A stretch of DNA of 64,000 nucleotides from Paenibacillus peoriae (GTDB taxonomy: Bacteria; Bacillota; Bacilli; Paenibacillales; Paenibacillaceae): NCBI RefSeq assembly GCF_022531965.1, contig NZ_CP092831.1, forward strand, positions 1,578,001 to 1,642,000. Direction: 5' to 3'. The notes beneath the pieces are model-generated. The model worked only from the letters and a program-made list of their open reading frames with translations, was not told where the DNA came from and made no database searches. Both the position numbers and the translations under genes were made by a program. Positions 25,870-35,268 of this stretch are shown here, one piece after another; the first letter of the stretch is position 1; every line of letters begins with the position of its first letter.

Positions 25870-26331
25870 ATGCGCGTACAGATCAAGGAAATAAATAAAG
25901 ATCAGCATATCATCATTCGTAGTATTGGCGAGGAAAAAGTATACGGCTACTGGACATATTTTTGGCATGAACTGACCTCCGGATATGCGTATGTTGTCCC
26001 CTATGAACATAGCTTGAATAAGATGATTCCCGGTTGTGTAATTTCGGTCGAGACTTCTCAGTCCAGTATAGAGGGGTTCAGAAGGCTGAAGTCTACTGAA
26101 GAGACAGGGATTTTTCGACCTCAACCAAAGCTAGGCGACTATTGGATTCAAGGAACGATACATCAAGTGATGCAAGGCGAAGCAGACGAGATAGAATGTG
26201 TGGAGATTGTAGTAGGAGACACTACGTTTATTTTGGATTCTGAAGAAATGAATGGTGATGTCAACGTTAAAGCGGGCGACGGTGTCGCCTTTGAAATCAT
26301 AGGCCTACAGTTGTTTGACGAGGGACTGTGA
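25870..26331 (+). CDS. Uncharacterised protein coupled to a GNAT
   Basis: This 153-residue protein starts at the ATG directly after the TAG of the GNAT gene, so translation is coupled. It is acidic and beta-rich, with HELTSGYAYVVPYEHSLNK, RRLKSTEETGIFRPQPKLGD and a C-terminal half alternating charge and hydrophobic strands (VKAGDGVAFEIIGLQLF), which resembles a small beta-barrel. I do not recognise the family. The tight link suggests that it works on the same substrate as the GNAT or is a partner. Confidence 0.6.
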   Translation: MRVQIKEINKDQHIIIRSIGEEKVYGYWTYFWHELTSGYAYVVPYEHSLNKMIPGCVISVETSQSSIEGFRRLKSTEETGIFRPQPKLGDYWIQGTIHQVMQGEADEIECVEIVVGDTTFILDSEEMNGDVNVKAGDGVAFEIIGLQLFDEGL

Positions 26332-26367
26332 GCGTTCTATAGCGATTGATTCGAAAAGAGGTAACAC

Positions 26368-27183
26368 ATGTCTAATGATAATAGTAAATCGAAAACGTTG
26401 GGAGCTTTTCTGAAATCACGTCGAAATCGACTTCAACCAGAGCAGGCAGGTCTTAGGCTTTCACAGGGCCCGCGAAGAAGAACACCGGGGCTTCGCCGAG
26501 AAGAAGTTGCTATGCTGGCAGGTGTCAGTGCGACGTATTACACATGGCTGGAACAAGGTAGAGAAGTAACAGCATCTAAGGAGATTATCGAAAGTATAGG
26601 AGAAGCTCTACAATTAACTCATGATGAGAGAGCGCATCTAATTCAATTGTGGAATCCCAATGAGACGGTTGCGATTTCGCCCATCCAGACAATGCTGAAT
26701 CCACAGTGGCAACGTATTATTGATCAGTTGTCCTATCCTTCCTTTATCAGCAATGAAAAAGCGGAAGTGCTTGCTTGGAATAGCGCGGCGAATGAGGTGA
26801 TTACCGATTTTTCTTCCCTGTCCGTTTCTGAACGTGTCATGATTCGTTTATTGTTCGTGGATTCCGAATTACGTCGTCGAATGGTTAACTGGGAAGAATT
26901 CGCGTCCTATTCGGTAGCTGTTTTTAGAACCTATTATGACAAGTATTTAGGAGATCCTTGGTTTGAGGAGACGGTAGAACGGCTGCGTGTGGAAAGTATG
27001 GAGTTTGACACCATGTGGAAGCAGCATCATATCCAGCTCAAAAAAGTGAATCGGGTTTCCCTTCAAATCCCTGGCGCTGTGGAAGCAGTTTCCTATGATA
27101 TTAATTCTTTAGCAAGTATTACGGACCAACCGGGTCTGCACTTTTGTATCTACACGCCAGTAAGCCAATCCTCTACCTGGTAA
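26368..27183 (+). CDS. XRE-family regulator with a MmyB-like ligand-binding domain
   Basis: This 271-residue regulator has an N-terminal helix-turn-helix (residues 10-80, LGAFLKSRRNRLQPEQAG and GLRREEVAMLAGVSATYYTWLEQGR) and a C-terminal MmyB-like domain, a PAS-like fold that binds a small molecule, probably a fatty acid. Such regulators often control an adjacent oxidoreductase gene. An aldo/keto reductase starts 106 bases downstream on the same strand, so that gene is a likely target. The ATG at 26368 follows AAAGAGG. Confidence 0.88.
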   Translation: MSNDNSKSKTLGAFLKSRRNRLQPEQAGLRLSQGPRRRTPGLRREEVAMLAGVSATYYTWLEQGREVTASKEIIESIGEALQLTHDERAHLIQLWNPNETVAISPIQTMLNPQWQRIIDQLSYPSFISNEKAEVLAWNSAANEVITDFSSLSVSERVMIRLLFVDSELRRRMVNWEEFASYSVAVFRTYYDKYLGDPWFEETVERLRVESMEFDTMWKQHHIQLKKVNRVSLQIPGAVEAVSYDINSLASITDQPGLHFCIYTPVSQSSTW

Positions 27184-27288
27184 TCTTGTTACTAGTATAA
27201 ACGTACTGTGGTTGCCTTCATAAGGGTCTATTAGAATGAGTACATGTTCATTCCATCCATTTACCCAAAGAAAAGAGGGAACCATGAT

Positions 27289-28245
<957 letters not shown>

Positions 28246-28281
28246 AAAACGGAGTATTGGCATGATGATTAAGTTTAGGAT

Positions 28282-28346
28282 AAGACCGTTCCTTTCTGGA
28301 GCCGCTTGGTAGTACCAGCGGCTCTGCAGAAAGGCGGTCTTTTTTT
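28282..28346 (+). terminator. Strong terminator after the aldo/keto reductase gene
   Basis: AAGACCG at 28282-28288 pairs with CGGTCTT at 28334-28340, with two further stems inside (CCTTTCTG/CAGAAAGG and AGCCGCT/AGCGGCT), followed by seven T in total. Confidence 0.9.
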
Positions 28347-28511
28347 ACTAATTTTGAACGACTTAGGCATGAGTTCTCAAGTCTAGTCTATGGTTAGAGT
28401 TATTGCGCTCTACAAAATAACGAGTTAAAGTATGGGAAATGCCATATTTAACCACAGTTTGTCGGTGTGAAAGTAAAACTAGATTTTAGTGAATCGTGAA
28501 TAAAGAAAGGT

Positions 28512-29003
28512 ATGATCGGATTGACAACAGAAGTGACACATAAAATATATACCATGTGTATGATTCAGGACGGAAGTAAGGTATTGCTTATGAATAGACC
28601 CAATCGAAAGGGGTTTCCGGGTTATATTGCTCCAGGAGGAAAAGTAGAGTTTCCAGAAAGCATTGTGAATGGGGCCATTCGTGAAGTAAAGGAAGAAACA
28701 GGCTTAGCCGTTACGGAAATTGTATTTAAAGGAATCGACGAATATTGTGACCCAAGCCAAGGGCTGAGATATATGGTCTTTAACTATTTGGCTACAGCCA
28801 CTGAGGGTGAATTATTAAAAAATCCCCCCGAGGGAGAACTGCTGTGGGTGGATATGAAAGAAGCGCTAAATCTGCCGATGCAGGATTGGTTTAAGCGGAG
28901 ATTTCCATTGTTTTTTGAGCCAGGAACGTTTGAAGTTAGTTCCGTGTGGCTGGCGGATACAGATGAAACTCTGGAAGCAACGATTAAGAGCTATGGTGTA
29001 TAG
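28512..29003 (+). CDS. Nudix hydrolase (MutT/8-oxo-dGTPase-like)
   Basis: This 163-residue protein carries a complete Nudix box at residues 43-65 (G43, E49, R57, E58, E61, E62 and G64 in the GX5EX7REUXEEXGU pattern). The early VLLMNRPNRKGFPGYIAPGG stretch resembles the 8-oxo-dGTP diphosphatase group of B. subtilis (MutT/YtkD). It hydrolyses a nucleoside diphosphate linked to some group X; the true substrate is unknown. It starts an operon of four genes, 2 bases ahead of the phosphotransferase gene. The ATG at 28512 follows AAAGAAAGG. Confidence 0.88.
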   Translation: MIGLTTEVTHKIYTMCMIQDGSKVLLMNRPNRKGFPGYIAPGGKVEFPESIVNGAIREVKEETGLAVTEIVFKGIDEYCDPSQGLRYMVFNYLATATEGELLKNPPEGELLWVDMKEALNLPMQDWFKRRFPLFFEPGTFEVSSVWLADTDETLEATIKSYGV

Positions 29004-29005
29004 AG

Positions 29006-30004
29006 ATGACGACGACCATATATTTCTCATCTAATCGGCTAGGCGAGGTAACAATTGAACAAGTGCAAAGGATGCTGAATCGTTTTGATTTGGGACGTTT
29101 GCTGTCTTACGAAAAAACGGCAGAAGGTGTCCTAGGGCAAACTCTTTATGTTTCCTCAACGGCTGGGCAGTTTGTGCTGAAGGGGAACCCACTTTTTCCA
29201 GGGCAATGGGTAGAAGAAAAATTTATGGTGGAGCAAATACAGACGCGGACTCCAATTCCCGTGCCAACACCGTATCTTGTGGATCATACAGAGGACATTT
29301 TTGGCTGGAGCTATGCACTTATGCCCCGTCTATACGGTCAGCATATACATACACCTGAGTTGCAAGCAAAGCTGACCTCGCTGGATAAACAGCAAATGGT
29401 TGAAATGCTTGCTACTGTTTTGTTAGAGCTTCATAGATGGAAGGTTAAGAACAGTGGAGAGCTGGATACAACAACTCTAGGCATTCGTCCTTTTGAAGTC
29501 TCTTATCGAGTATGGTTGTATGGACGAATTCGCTATTGGCTAGAGGATGCCAAAAAATACTCGAACATTTCTGTACAGGATATGGAATGGGTAGAGGAAA
29601 TATTGGAAGGCTCCCGTCAAGCATTCGATCAGCTGGAAGCTGCCACTTTCGTGATGGGGGATTTTAAACCGCAAAATTTCCTTGTGCAGAATGGGAATAA
29701 GGGCTGGGGAGTCAGTGGTCTTTTTGATTTTACGACAGCCTATTTTGGGGATGGGGTTGCAGATCTTCCGAAAATAACCATCATGTATCTGGAGAACGGC
29801 GAAGAAGAATTGGCAAAAGGTTTTCTTACTGCTTACGCACAAGGGATGGAAGCTAAAGAAGGATTTACTGAGCGTTTCCGGGTGCATATGCTGCATCAGC
29901 AGGTTCTAAACTGGGGATGTGCCAAAGCGATGAAGCAAATCACTTGGGATGATAAGCTCTCTTTTGCAGATTGGGCGCAAAAATTCATGGATATTGAGGT
30001 ATAA
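29006..30004 (+). CDS. Aminoglycoside-phosphotransferase-family kinase
   Basis: This 332-residue kinase has the APH fold. The catalytic loop reads VMGDFKPQNF with D219 and N224, and the metal-binding Asp is D241 in LFDFTTAYFGDG. The His usually found before the catalytic Asp is replaced by a Gly-containing MGDF, a variant also seen in antibiotic and homoserine-type kinases of this family. The substrate is not aminoglycoside by necessity: fructosamine, macrolide and choline kinases share the fold. The ATG at 29006 lies 2 bases after the Nudix stop codon, so the two are translationally coupled. Confidence 0.82.
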   Translation: MTTTIYFSSNRLGEVTIEQVQRMLNRFDLGRLLSYEKTAEGVLGQTLYVSSTAGQFVLKGNPLFPGQWVEEKFMVEQIQTRTPIPVPTPYLVDHTEDIFGWSYALMPRLYGQHIHTPELQAKLTSLDKQQMVEMLATVLLELHRWKVKNSGELDTTTLGIRPFEVSYRVWLYGRIRYWLEDAKKYSNISVQDMEWVEEILEGSRQAFDQLEAATFVMGDFKPQNFLVQNGNKGWGVSGLFDFTTAYFGDGVADLPKITIMYLENGEEELAKGFLTAYAQGMEAKEGFTERFRVHMLHQQVLNWGCAKAMKQITWDDKLSFADWAQKFMDIEV

Positions 30005-30051
30005 AGCAATAGCAGACAAATTGAGTGTTTAAAGAGGAGGTAGTGAGTGGG

Positions 30052-30573
30052 ATGCAGACTGTCAGATTGGTAAAGCCGGATCAGGACTGGAAGGAAGCTT
30101 ATCTTTCATTTTATGAGGAATGGAAACAGAGCCAGGAGCATATGGTACCTTGGGTGATCTCTGTAGAGCCGTACGATTTTGAAGGTATGCTGACGTTTTT
30201 AAGTAATCAGGAAAATGGAATGAACCTGTCTGAAGGCTGGGTTAAAAGCTCCACATACTGGCTTGTGAATGCGAATGAACAGGTTGTGGGAGCGGTGAAT
30301 ATCAGGCATGACCTTAACGAACACCTAATGAATGCCGGAGGTCATATCGGTTACGGTATCCGTCCTTCTGCACGAGGGAACAGGTACGCTGTTACAATGC
30401 TGGCCTTGGCGCTGGAAAAAGCAAAAGAGCTGGGGATTTCCCGAGTCCTGGTCGTATGCGACTCCGATAATATTGCCTCCAAAAAAACAATCATACAAAA
30501 CGGCGGAATGTCGGACAAGGATTACATAGAGGAAGACGGAAACCGTGTAAACCGGTTTTGGATCGAACTGTGA
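30052..30573 (+). CDS. Predicted acetyltransferase (COG3981 type)
   Basis: This 173-residue GNAT begins MQTVRLVKPDQDWKEAY, has the acetyl-CoA loop YGIRPSARGNRYAVTMLALALEKA (about 100-125) and ends with NGGMSDKDYIEEDGNRVNRFWIEL. That beginning and ending are characteristic of the COG3981 group. I chose the ATG at 30052 because GAGGAGGT lies 10 bases upstream, though GTG at 30043 is possible. It is 47 bases after the kinase gene on the same strand, so the four genes 28512-31051 look like one operon of small-molecule modification enzymes. Confidence 0.85.
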   Translation: MQTVRLVKPDQDWKEAYLSFYEEWKQSQEHMVPWVISVEPYDFEGMLTFLSNQENGMNLSEGWVKSSTYWLVNANEQVVGAVNIRHDLNEHLMNAGGHIGYGIRPSARGNRYAVTMLALALEKAKELGISRVLVVCDSDNIASKKTIIQNGGMSDKDYIEEDGNRVNRFWIEL

Positions 30574-30601
30574 GTGAGAAAGAGGGGAACGCGAGAAGCT
30601 C

Positions 30602-31051
30602 ATGAAATTATGGCCTGAATATGCGCAAAATATCATTGTTGGTGTTATTTTTGAAGGAAAATGGAATTGGTATGTGACGGCAAGAGAATATTGGTTTTTG
30701 AATACCGAGATGGAGGAACGGTTTGGTATCCCTATTTTGGATGAAACCACAGCAGGAGCATTTTTGGATCACATCTGTGAATATAAGGTGGCTACAGGGG
30801 AACTAACTTCAATGCTCCAGTTGCTGGATGATGCTATTCACCATCAGGATGAAGTGTTGGAGTTCTATCCTGCTCTGTATGTTAACTTTGATGAGAAAGT
30901 TCTCTATTCGCTATTTCCTGAGCCAGCTTCGTTTGAACACTATGTCCCAGTGGGGTGGAAAGGGGAATATCAAAACTTTTTGAACAGGGTACCTTCACCT
31001 GAACAGTATTGGATGATCGGTGGAAGTAACTTTTTTGAAACATTCACTTGA
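30602..31051 (+). CDS. Uncharacterised protein, last gene of the Nudix-kinase-GNAT operon
   Basis: This 149-residue protein starts MKLWPEYAQNIIVGVIFEGK and is soluble, acidic and rich in aromatic residues (YNFDEKVLYS-like segments, EHYVPVGWKG). No known domain was recognised. It lies 28 bases after the GNAT gene, with GAGGGGAACGCGAGAAGCTC as a poor ribosome binding site. Its position suggests a role with the same substrate as the three preceding enzymes. Confidence 0.6.
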   Translation: MKLWPEYAQNIIVGVIFEGKWNWYVTAREYWFLNTEMEERFGIPILDETTAGAFLDHICEYKVATGELTSMLQLLDDAIHHQDEVLEFYPALYVNFDEKVLYSLFPEPASFEHYVPVGWKGEYQNFLNRVPSPEQYWMIGGSNFFETFT

Positions 31052-31172
31052 TAGAACGAAAGAGGAAATGAATATATGGATGCTTCCATGCATGAGTAGC
31101 TATATTAACCCATAAAATGTAGTTCTAAGGTCACGAAAACCTCTCCAAGGGCCATGTTTTTATTTTCTAATT

Positions 31173-31200
31173 GATATTGATAATTATTATCACTTATAAT
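31173..31200 (+). promoter_or_regulatory. Fur box with -10 element before the ferredoxin-NADP reductase gene
   Basis: TGATAATTATTATCA at 31178-31192 matches the 7-1-7 Fur consensus TGATAATNATTATCA at every defined position. A TATAAT at 31195-31200 follows directly, so a bound repressor would block the promoter. Confidence 0.88.
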
Positions 31201-31240
31201 AAGAGCAGACATATTACGCTATGATAGGGAGAGTTGCAGA

Positions 31241-32275
31241 GTGGCAGTGTCCTTGGAATTATATGATGTAACGATCATCGGCGGTGGTCCTGCCGGTATG
31301 TATACCGCATTTTACAGTGGAATGAGAGATATCAAGACCAAGCTGATCGAAGCCAAGCATGAGCTGGGCGGACGGATGCGCATATACCCAGAGAAGATGA
31401 TATGGGATGTCGGAGGGGTCACCCCGGTTTTATGTGAAAAGCTGATTGATCAGCTGGAGCAGCAAGCGCGGACGTTCGAGCCTACCATTGTGCTGGGGCA
31501 GCAGATCACTGGTTTGGATCGGCAAGAGGATGGCACGTTCCTGCTAACTTCTGCCACAGGGGAACAGCATTGGACACGCACGATCGTTCTGGCAGTAGGC
31601 TATGGTATTCTCAAAATGGCTAAGCTGGAGATTGAGGGGGCGGACCGCTATGAGGTTACGAACCTGCATTATACTGTACAAGAGCTAGAGCCATTTCGGG
31701 GCAAGCACGTCCTGATTTCCGGTGGGGGCGACTCAGCAGTGGATTGGGCGAATGAGCTGGAGTCTATTGCGGCGAGTGTGACCGTCGTACATCGTCGGGA
31801 TCACTTTGGCGGACATGAGAAAAATGTAGCTCGTATGAAGTCATCTTCGGTCCGTGTTCTCACACCATACGCGGTAAGTCAGCTACATAGTAACAATGGA
31901 GAGACGATTGAACAGGTGACGATCAGTCATATAGATACGGACGAAATACAGGTGTTGAATGTCGATGCAGTCATTGTAAATCATGGACTAAAATCCGATT
32001 TCGGCCCGCTTCGGAATTGGGGACTGGATATGGGGGAGTGGCATGCCCGAGTGAGCGAAAAGCTGGAAACGAATCTGCCGGGGATTTTCGCGGCAGGCGA
32101 TTTTGTCGAGTACGGAAGTAAGCTGTATCTGATTGCCGGTGCGTTCACAGATGCTGCCCTTGCACTAAACAGCGCCAAGCTGTACATTGATCCGGCAGCT
32201 GACAAAGCGGCATATGTATCTTCTCATAACAGCCGCTTTAAGGAGAAGAACCGCGAGCTTGGTGTCGTGGAGTAG
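31241..32275 (+). CDS. Ferredoxin/flavodoxin-NADP reductase, thioredoxin-reductase-like type (YumC/YcgT)
   Basis: This 344-residue flavoprotein has the FAD-binding [14 protein letters not shown] motif at residues 14-27, the NADP-binding [15 protein letters not shown] around 160, and [27 protein letters not shown] near the C-terminus, but no CxxC dithiol, so it is a ferredoxin reductase and not thioredoxin reductase. B. subtilis YcgT of this type belongs to the Fur regulon and may supply electrons for siderophore iron reduction. The start is GTG at 31241 after GGGAGAG. A consensus Fur box lies just upstream. It is the first gene of the iron island. Confidence 0.9.
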   Translation: MAVSLELYDVTIIGGGPAGMYTAFYSGMRDIKTKLIEAKHELGGRMRIYPEKMIWDVGGVTPVLCEKLIDQLEQQARTFEPTIVLGQQITGLDRQEDGTFLLTSATGEQHWTRTIVLAVGYGILKMAKLEIEGADRYEVTNLHYTVQELEPFRGKHVLISGGGDSAVDWANELESIAASVTVVHRRDHFGGHEKNVARMKSSSVRVLTPYAVSQLHSNNGETIEQVTISHIDTDEIQVLNVDAVIVNHGLKSDFGPLRNWGLDMGEWHARVSEKLETNLPGIFAAGDFVEYGSKLYLIAGAFTDAALALNSAKLYIDPAADKAAYVSSHNSRFKEKNRELGVVE

Positions 32276-32421
32276 AGTAAGATACGGAATTAAGTTATAT
32301 AGGATTAGAGATAGGGTAGGGAAAATGTAAAAGAACTTCCGCGACTACGATTGATGTGGTTTGCATTAAAAAATCAAACGAACCTACCATAGAAAGTATG
32401 GACTGGATTGAAAGGTGACAT

Positions 32422-33105
32422 ATGAAGAGACGAACGGAGCAACAGGAAGCGATTTGTGCAGATATTATTCAAAAGGCAGAGCCCTTTGTACAGCAGCAGT
32501 TGGAGCATGATCATAGTGGTCACGATTGGTGGCATATAGACCGGGTGAGAAAGCTGTCTCTTAAAATTGCTGCCAAAGAGGGCGCAGATTCATTTATTTG
32601 TGAACTGGCAGCACTGCTGCATGATGTAGCGGATGAAAAATTAAATGATTCCAAACAAGCCGGGCTGGATAAAGTAGAGCAGTGGCTGCTTCTGCATGTA
32701 AGTGATCTGGATATAATCGCGCACGTGATGACTATTATTGCTACGATGTCCTACAATGGTGGACAAAACCCGCCCATGGAGACGCTGGAGGGTCAAGTTG
32801 TGCAGGATGCGGATCGGTTAGATGCTCTTGGAGCAATTGGGATTGCAAGAACCTTTATGTATGCAGGCTCAAAAGGCAGTATGATGCATCACCCGGATAA
32901 AGATTTTTCACAGCATGAGTATCGTGCCGCAGGTAAAAGTGCCATATACCATTTTTACGAAAAGCTGCTCAAGCTCCAGGATTTAATGAATACCACTTAT
33001 GCCCGAGAGCTGGCGGAGGTTCGGCATCAATGGATGGAGCTGTACCTGGAGCAGTTCTATAGAGAATGGAATGTGGATGATGTTCAGCAGAGAGAGGAAG
33101 GCTGA
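32422..33105 (+). CDS. HD-domain phosphohydrolase (YedJ-type)
   Basis: This 227-residue protein has the HD motif LLHDVAD with H67 and D68, upstream His ligands in HSGHDWWHIDRV (H34, H38), and a distal Asp in QDADRLDALG. This is the small HD family typified by E. coli YedJ, a metal-dependent phosphatase acting on nucleotides or small phosphates. The ATG at 32422 follows GAAAGGTGACAT. It sits between the reductase gene and the feu operon; it has no visible Fur box of its own, so it may be a bystander or read through from the reductase gene. Confidence 0.8.
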   Translation: MKRRTEQQEAICADIIQKAEPFVQQQLEHDHSGHDWWHIDRVRKLSLKIAAKEGADSFICELAALLHDVADEKLNDSKQAGLDKVEQWLLLHVSDLDIIAHVMTIIATMSYNGGQNPPMETLEGQVVQDADRLDALGAIGIARTFMYAGSKGSMMHHPDKDFSQHEYRAAGKSAIYHFYEKLLKLQDLMNTTYARELAEVRHQWMELYLEQFYREWNVDDVQQREEG

Positions 33106-33199
33106 TGCTTCTTAGATGCAGTGATTCCAAGGAAAAAAGCTCACCTTTTTAATAAATATTAGAAAAAATATTGCAATGCACTGATTTCTCTCCTACTAT

Positions 33200-33236
33200 T
33201 GATAATAGTTATCATTGATAATGATAACTATTATCT
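33200..33236 (+). promoter_or_regulatory. Double Fur box: 35-bp palindrome before feuA
   Basis: Bases 33201-33235 form an inverted repeat with perfect 16-base arms, GATAATAGTTATCATT and its complement AATGATAACTATTATC, around GAT. It contains TGATAATAGTTATCA at 33200-33214 and TGATAACTATTATCT at 33222-33236, two overlapping 7-1-7 Fur boxes. Two dimers could bind side by side, giving tight iron control of the siderophore uptake operon. Confidence 0.9.
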
Positions 33237-33269
33237 GTAATCAAGCAGTAGAGGGGAGCCATTCAGGTT

Positions 33270-34250
33270 ATGAAGAAGTTTGCAGTAGGGGTGTGTACTT
33301 TATTATCGGCAAGTTTGTTGTTGACAGCGTGTGGTGGAAAAGTGCAGGAGGTGGATAGCTCGGCTCAAACGAATTCCAATGCATCGACACAGACGTCAGT
33401 TTCCGACGGAGAAAGTGCCAAGACGATTACATATCTAGATAAGACTTATAAGCTGACCAAGACGGATCATATTATTGTAGCAAGTCTGGAAGCGATGGAA
33501 GATGCGGCTGTCCTGGGAGTAAAGCCGACTGGGGCGGTTACTTCGGGAGGAAAATTCCCCGAATACATGGAAAAAGCGATGGAAGGAGCCGCAGATGTTG
33601 GTGACCGAATGCAGCCTAGTGCTGAAACGATCCTGAAACTGAAGGCAGATGTGATTCTTGGGAGCTCCAAATTTCGACCTGCGGTGGCAGAACAGCTGGG
33701 GAAGGTCGCTACATTGATTCCAGTATCTCATATTTCAACGAACTGGGAAGCGAACCTGCTCATGTTGGGGCAACTTACGGGCAAAGAGGCGAAGGCGAAA
33801 GAGATACTGAACAAGTACAAGCGAGATGCTCAGGCGGCCCAACAGAAGCTCAAGCCATTATGGGAAAACAAAAAGGTGCTTATGGTACGGATTCGTACAG
33901 GTAATCTGTATGTATATCCTGCAGATGTATATTTCAATCCTTCGCTATATGTTGATCTGGGAGCTAAGGTACCGGAAGAGTTAAATACAGTAAAGGCACA
34001 AGAGGCAGTTTCTTTGGAGAAGTTGGCTGATATGAACCCTGATTATCTGTTCGTGCAATTCTCAGAAGGAGAGAACAAGGATCAGCCGCAGGCATTAGCA
34101 GATCTGGAGAAAAATCCGATTTGGAGCAGTATCAGCGCCGTAAAGAATGGGAAAACCTTCGTCAACATCGTAGATCCCAATGCTCAAGGCGGTACTTCAT
34201 GGAGCAAACTAGCCTTTTTGGAAGCGGTTATGAACCGACTTTCGCAGTAA
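33270..34250 (+). CDS. feuA: Ferri-bacillibactin-binding lipoprotein FeuA
   Basis: This 326-residue protein is a class III substrate-binding lipoprotein. The signal peptide ends in LLLTAC, with lipidated C21. The mature protein aligns with B. subtilis FeuA along its length: EAMEDAAVLGVKPTGAV, KFPEYMEKAMEGAA, PVSHISTNWEANLLMLGQLT, VLMVRIRTGN and VNIVDPNAQGGTSWSK. It should bind ferric bacillibactin and related catecholate complexes and deliver them to FeuBC. The ATG at 33270 follows GAGGGGAGCC. It leads the operon feuABC-besA behind a double Fur box. Confidence 0.92.
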   Translation: MKKFAVGVCTLLSASLLLTACGGKVQEVDSSAQTNSNASTQTSVSDGESAKTITYLDKTYKLTKTDHIIVASLEAMEDAAVLGVKPTGAVTSGGKFPEYMEKAMEGAADVGDRMQPSAETILKLKADVILGSSKFRPAVAEQLGKVATLIPVSHISTNWEANLLMLGQLTGKEAKAKEILNKYKRDAQAAQQKLKPLWENKKVLMVRIRTGNLYVYPADVYFNPSLYVDLGAKVPEELNTVKAQEAVSLEKLADMNPDYLFVQFSEGENKDQPQALADLEKNPIWSSISAVKNGKTFVNIVDPNAQGGTSWSKLAFLEAVMNRLSQ

Positions 34251-34260
34251 AGGTAGGAAC

Positions 34261-35268
34261 ATGGGAAAAAAATTAATCTCTCCTTACCTTATCATCTTCG
34301 TCTCTCCCTTGTTTATCGTGTTAACGTTACTGCTGTCTGTGATGTACGGAGCCAAGACGATAGAATGGGAGACGGTAATTGCTACCTTTTTCCATTTTGA
34401 TGCTGGGAATGTAGATCATCAGGTCGTATTAAACTCTCGTCTGCCTAGAGCGGTCGGCTCTATATTGATTGGTGCTTTTCTCGCGATTTCAGGAGCCATT
34501 ATGCAGGGAATGACGCGGAATTTCTTGGCTTCACCCTCCATTATGGGCGTGTCAGATGGAGCGGCATTTGTGATCACCTTAATGATGATCCTCGCGCCGA
34601 ACTCCACTTCGATGGGGCTGATCGGCAGTTCTTTTGTAGGATCGGCTCTTGGGGTAGCTATTGTATTCGGTTTAGCCTGGATGATTCCCGGGGGTCTTGC
34701 TCCGGTTCGTATGGCCATTTTGGGAACAATCATCGGCACGTTTTTAAGCAGCCTGTCGGCCGTTCTTTCCATTTATTTTAATGTATCGCAAAATGTAAGC
34801 TTCTGGTTTAACGCACGACTGCATCAGATGGATCCCGGGATGATCCAATTGGCAATTCCCTTTGCTCTTGTGGCAGTTGTGGGGGCGATGCTGCTGGCCA
34901 AGCCAATAACACTACTGTCGCTAGGCGACGACGTGGCCACAGGCCTGGGACAGCGGTCATTACCGGTCAAGCTGGGGGCGATGCTCTGTGTAGCATTGCT
35001 GACGGGTGTTTCTGTTGCGCTGGCAGGAAAAATTGCTTTTGTTGGCTTATTGATTCCGCACATCACCCGATATTTAATCGGAGTAGATTACCGTTGGGTC
35101 ATTCCATGCTCTGGTTTGATCGGTGGCGTTTTTTTGGGTATGTCTGATGTGTTGAGCCGTTTTCTAAATTATCCGTTTGAAACGCCTATTGGTGTGGTTA
35201 CCTCAGTCATTGGCATCCCTTTCTTTCTGTACTTAATACGTAGAAAAGGAGGGGGAGAGCATGCGTAA
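34261..35268 (+). CDS. feuB: Iron-siderophore ABC permease FeuB
   Basis: This 335-residue membrane protein of the FecCD/BtuC permease family has about nine to ten helices. Family segments include LNSRLPRAVGSILIGAFLAISG, GMTRNFLASPSIMGVSDGA, and the coupling-helix region FVGLLIPHITRYLIG near residue 260 that contacts the ATPase. It starts 10 bases after feuA with GTAGGAAC. It overlaps feuC by eight bases. With FeuC it forms the channel. Confidence 0.92.
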   Translation: MGKKLISPYLIIFVSPLFIVLTLLLSVMYGAKTIEWETVIATFFHFDAGNVDHQVVLNSRLPRAVGSILIGAFLAISGAIMQGMTRNFLASPSIMGVSDGAAFVITLMMILAPNSTSMGLIGSSFVGSALGVAIVFGLAWMIPGGLAPVRMAILGTIIGTFLSSLSAVLSIYFNVSQNVSFWFNARLHQMDPGMIQLAIPFALVAVVGAMLLAKPITLLSLGDDVATGLGQRSLPVKLGAMLCVALLTGVSVALAGKIAFVGLLIPHITRYLIGVDYRWVIPCSGLIGGVFLGMSDVLSRFLNYPFETPIGVVTSVIGIPFFLYLIRRKGGGEHA

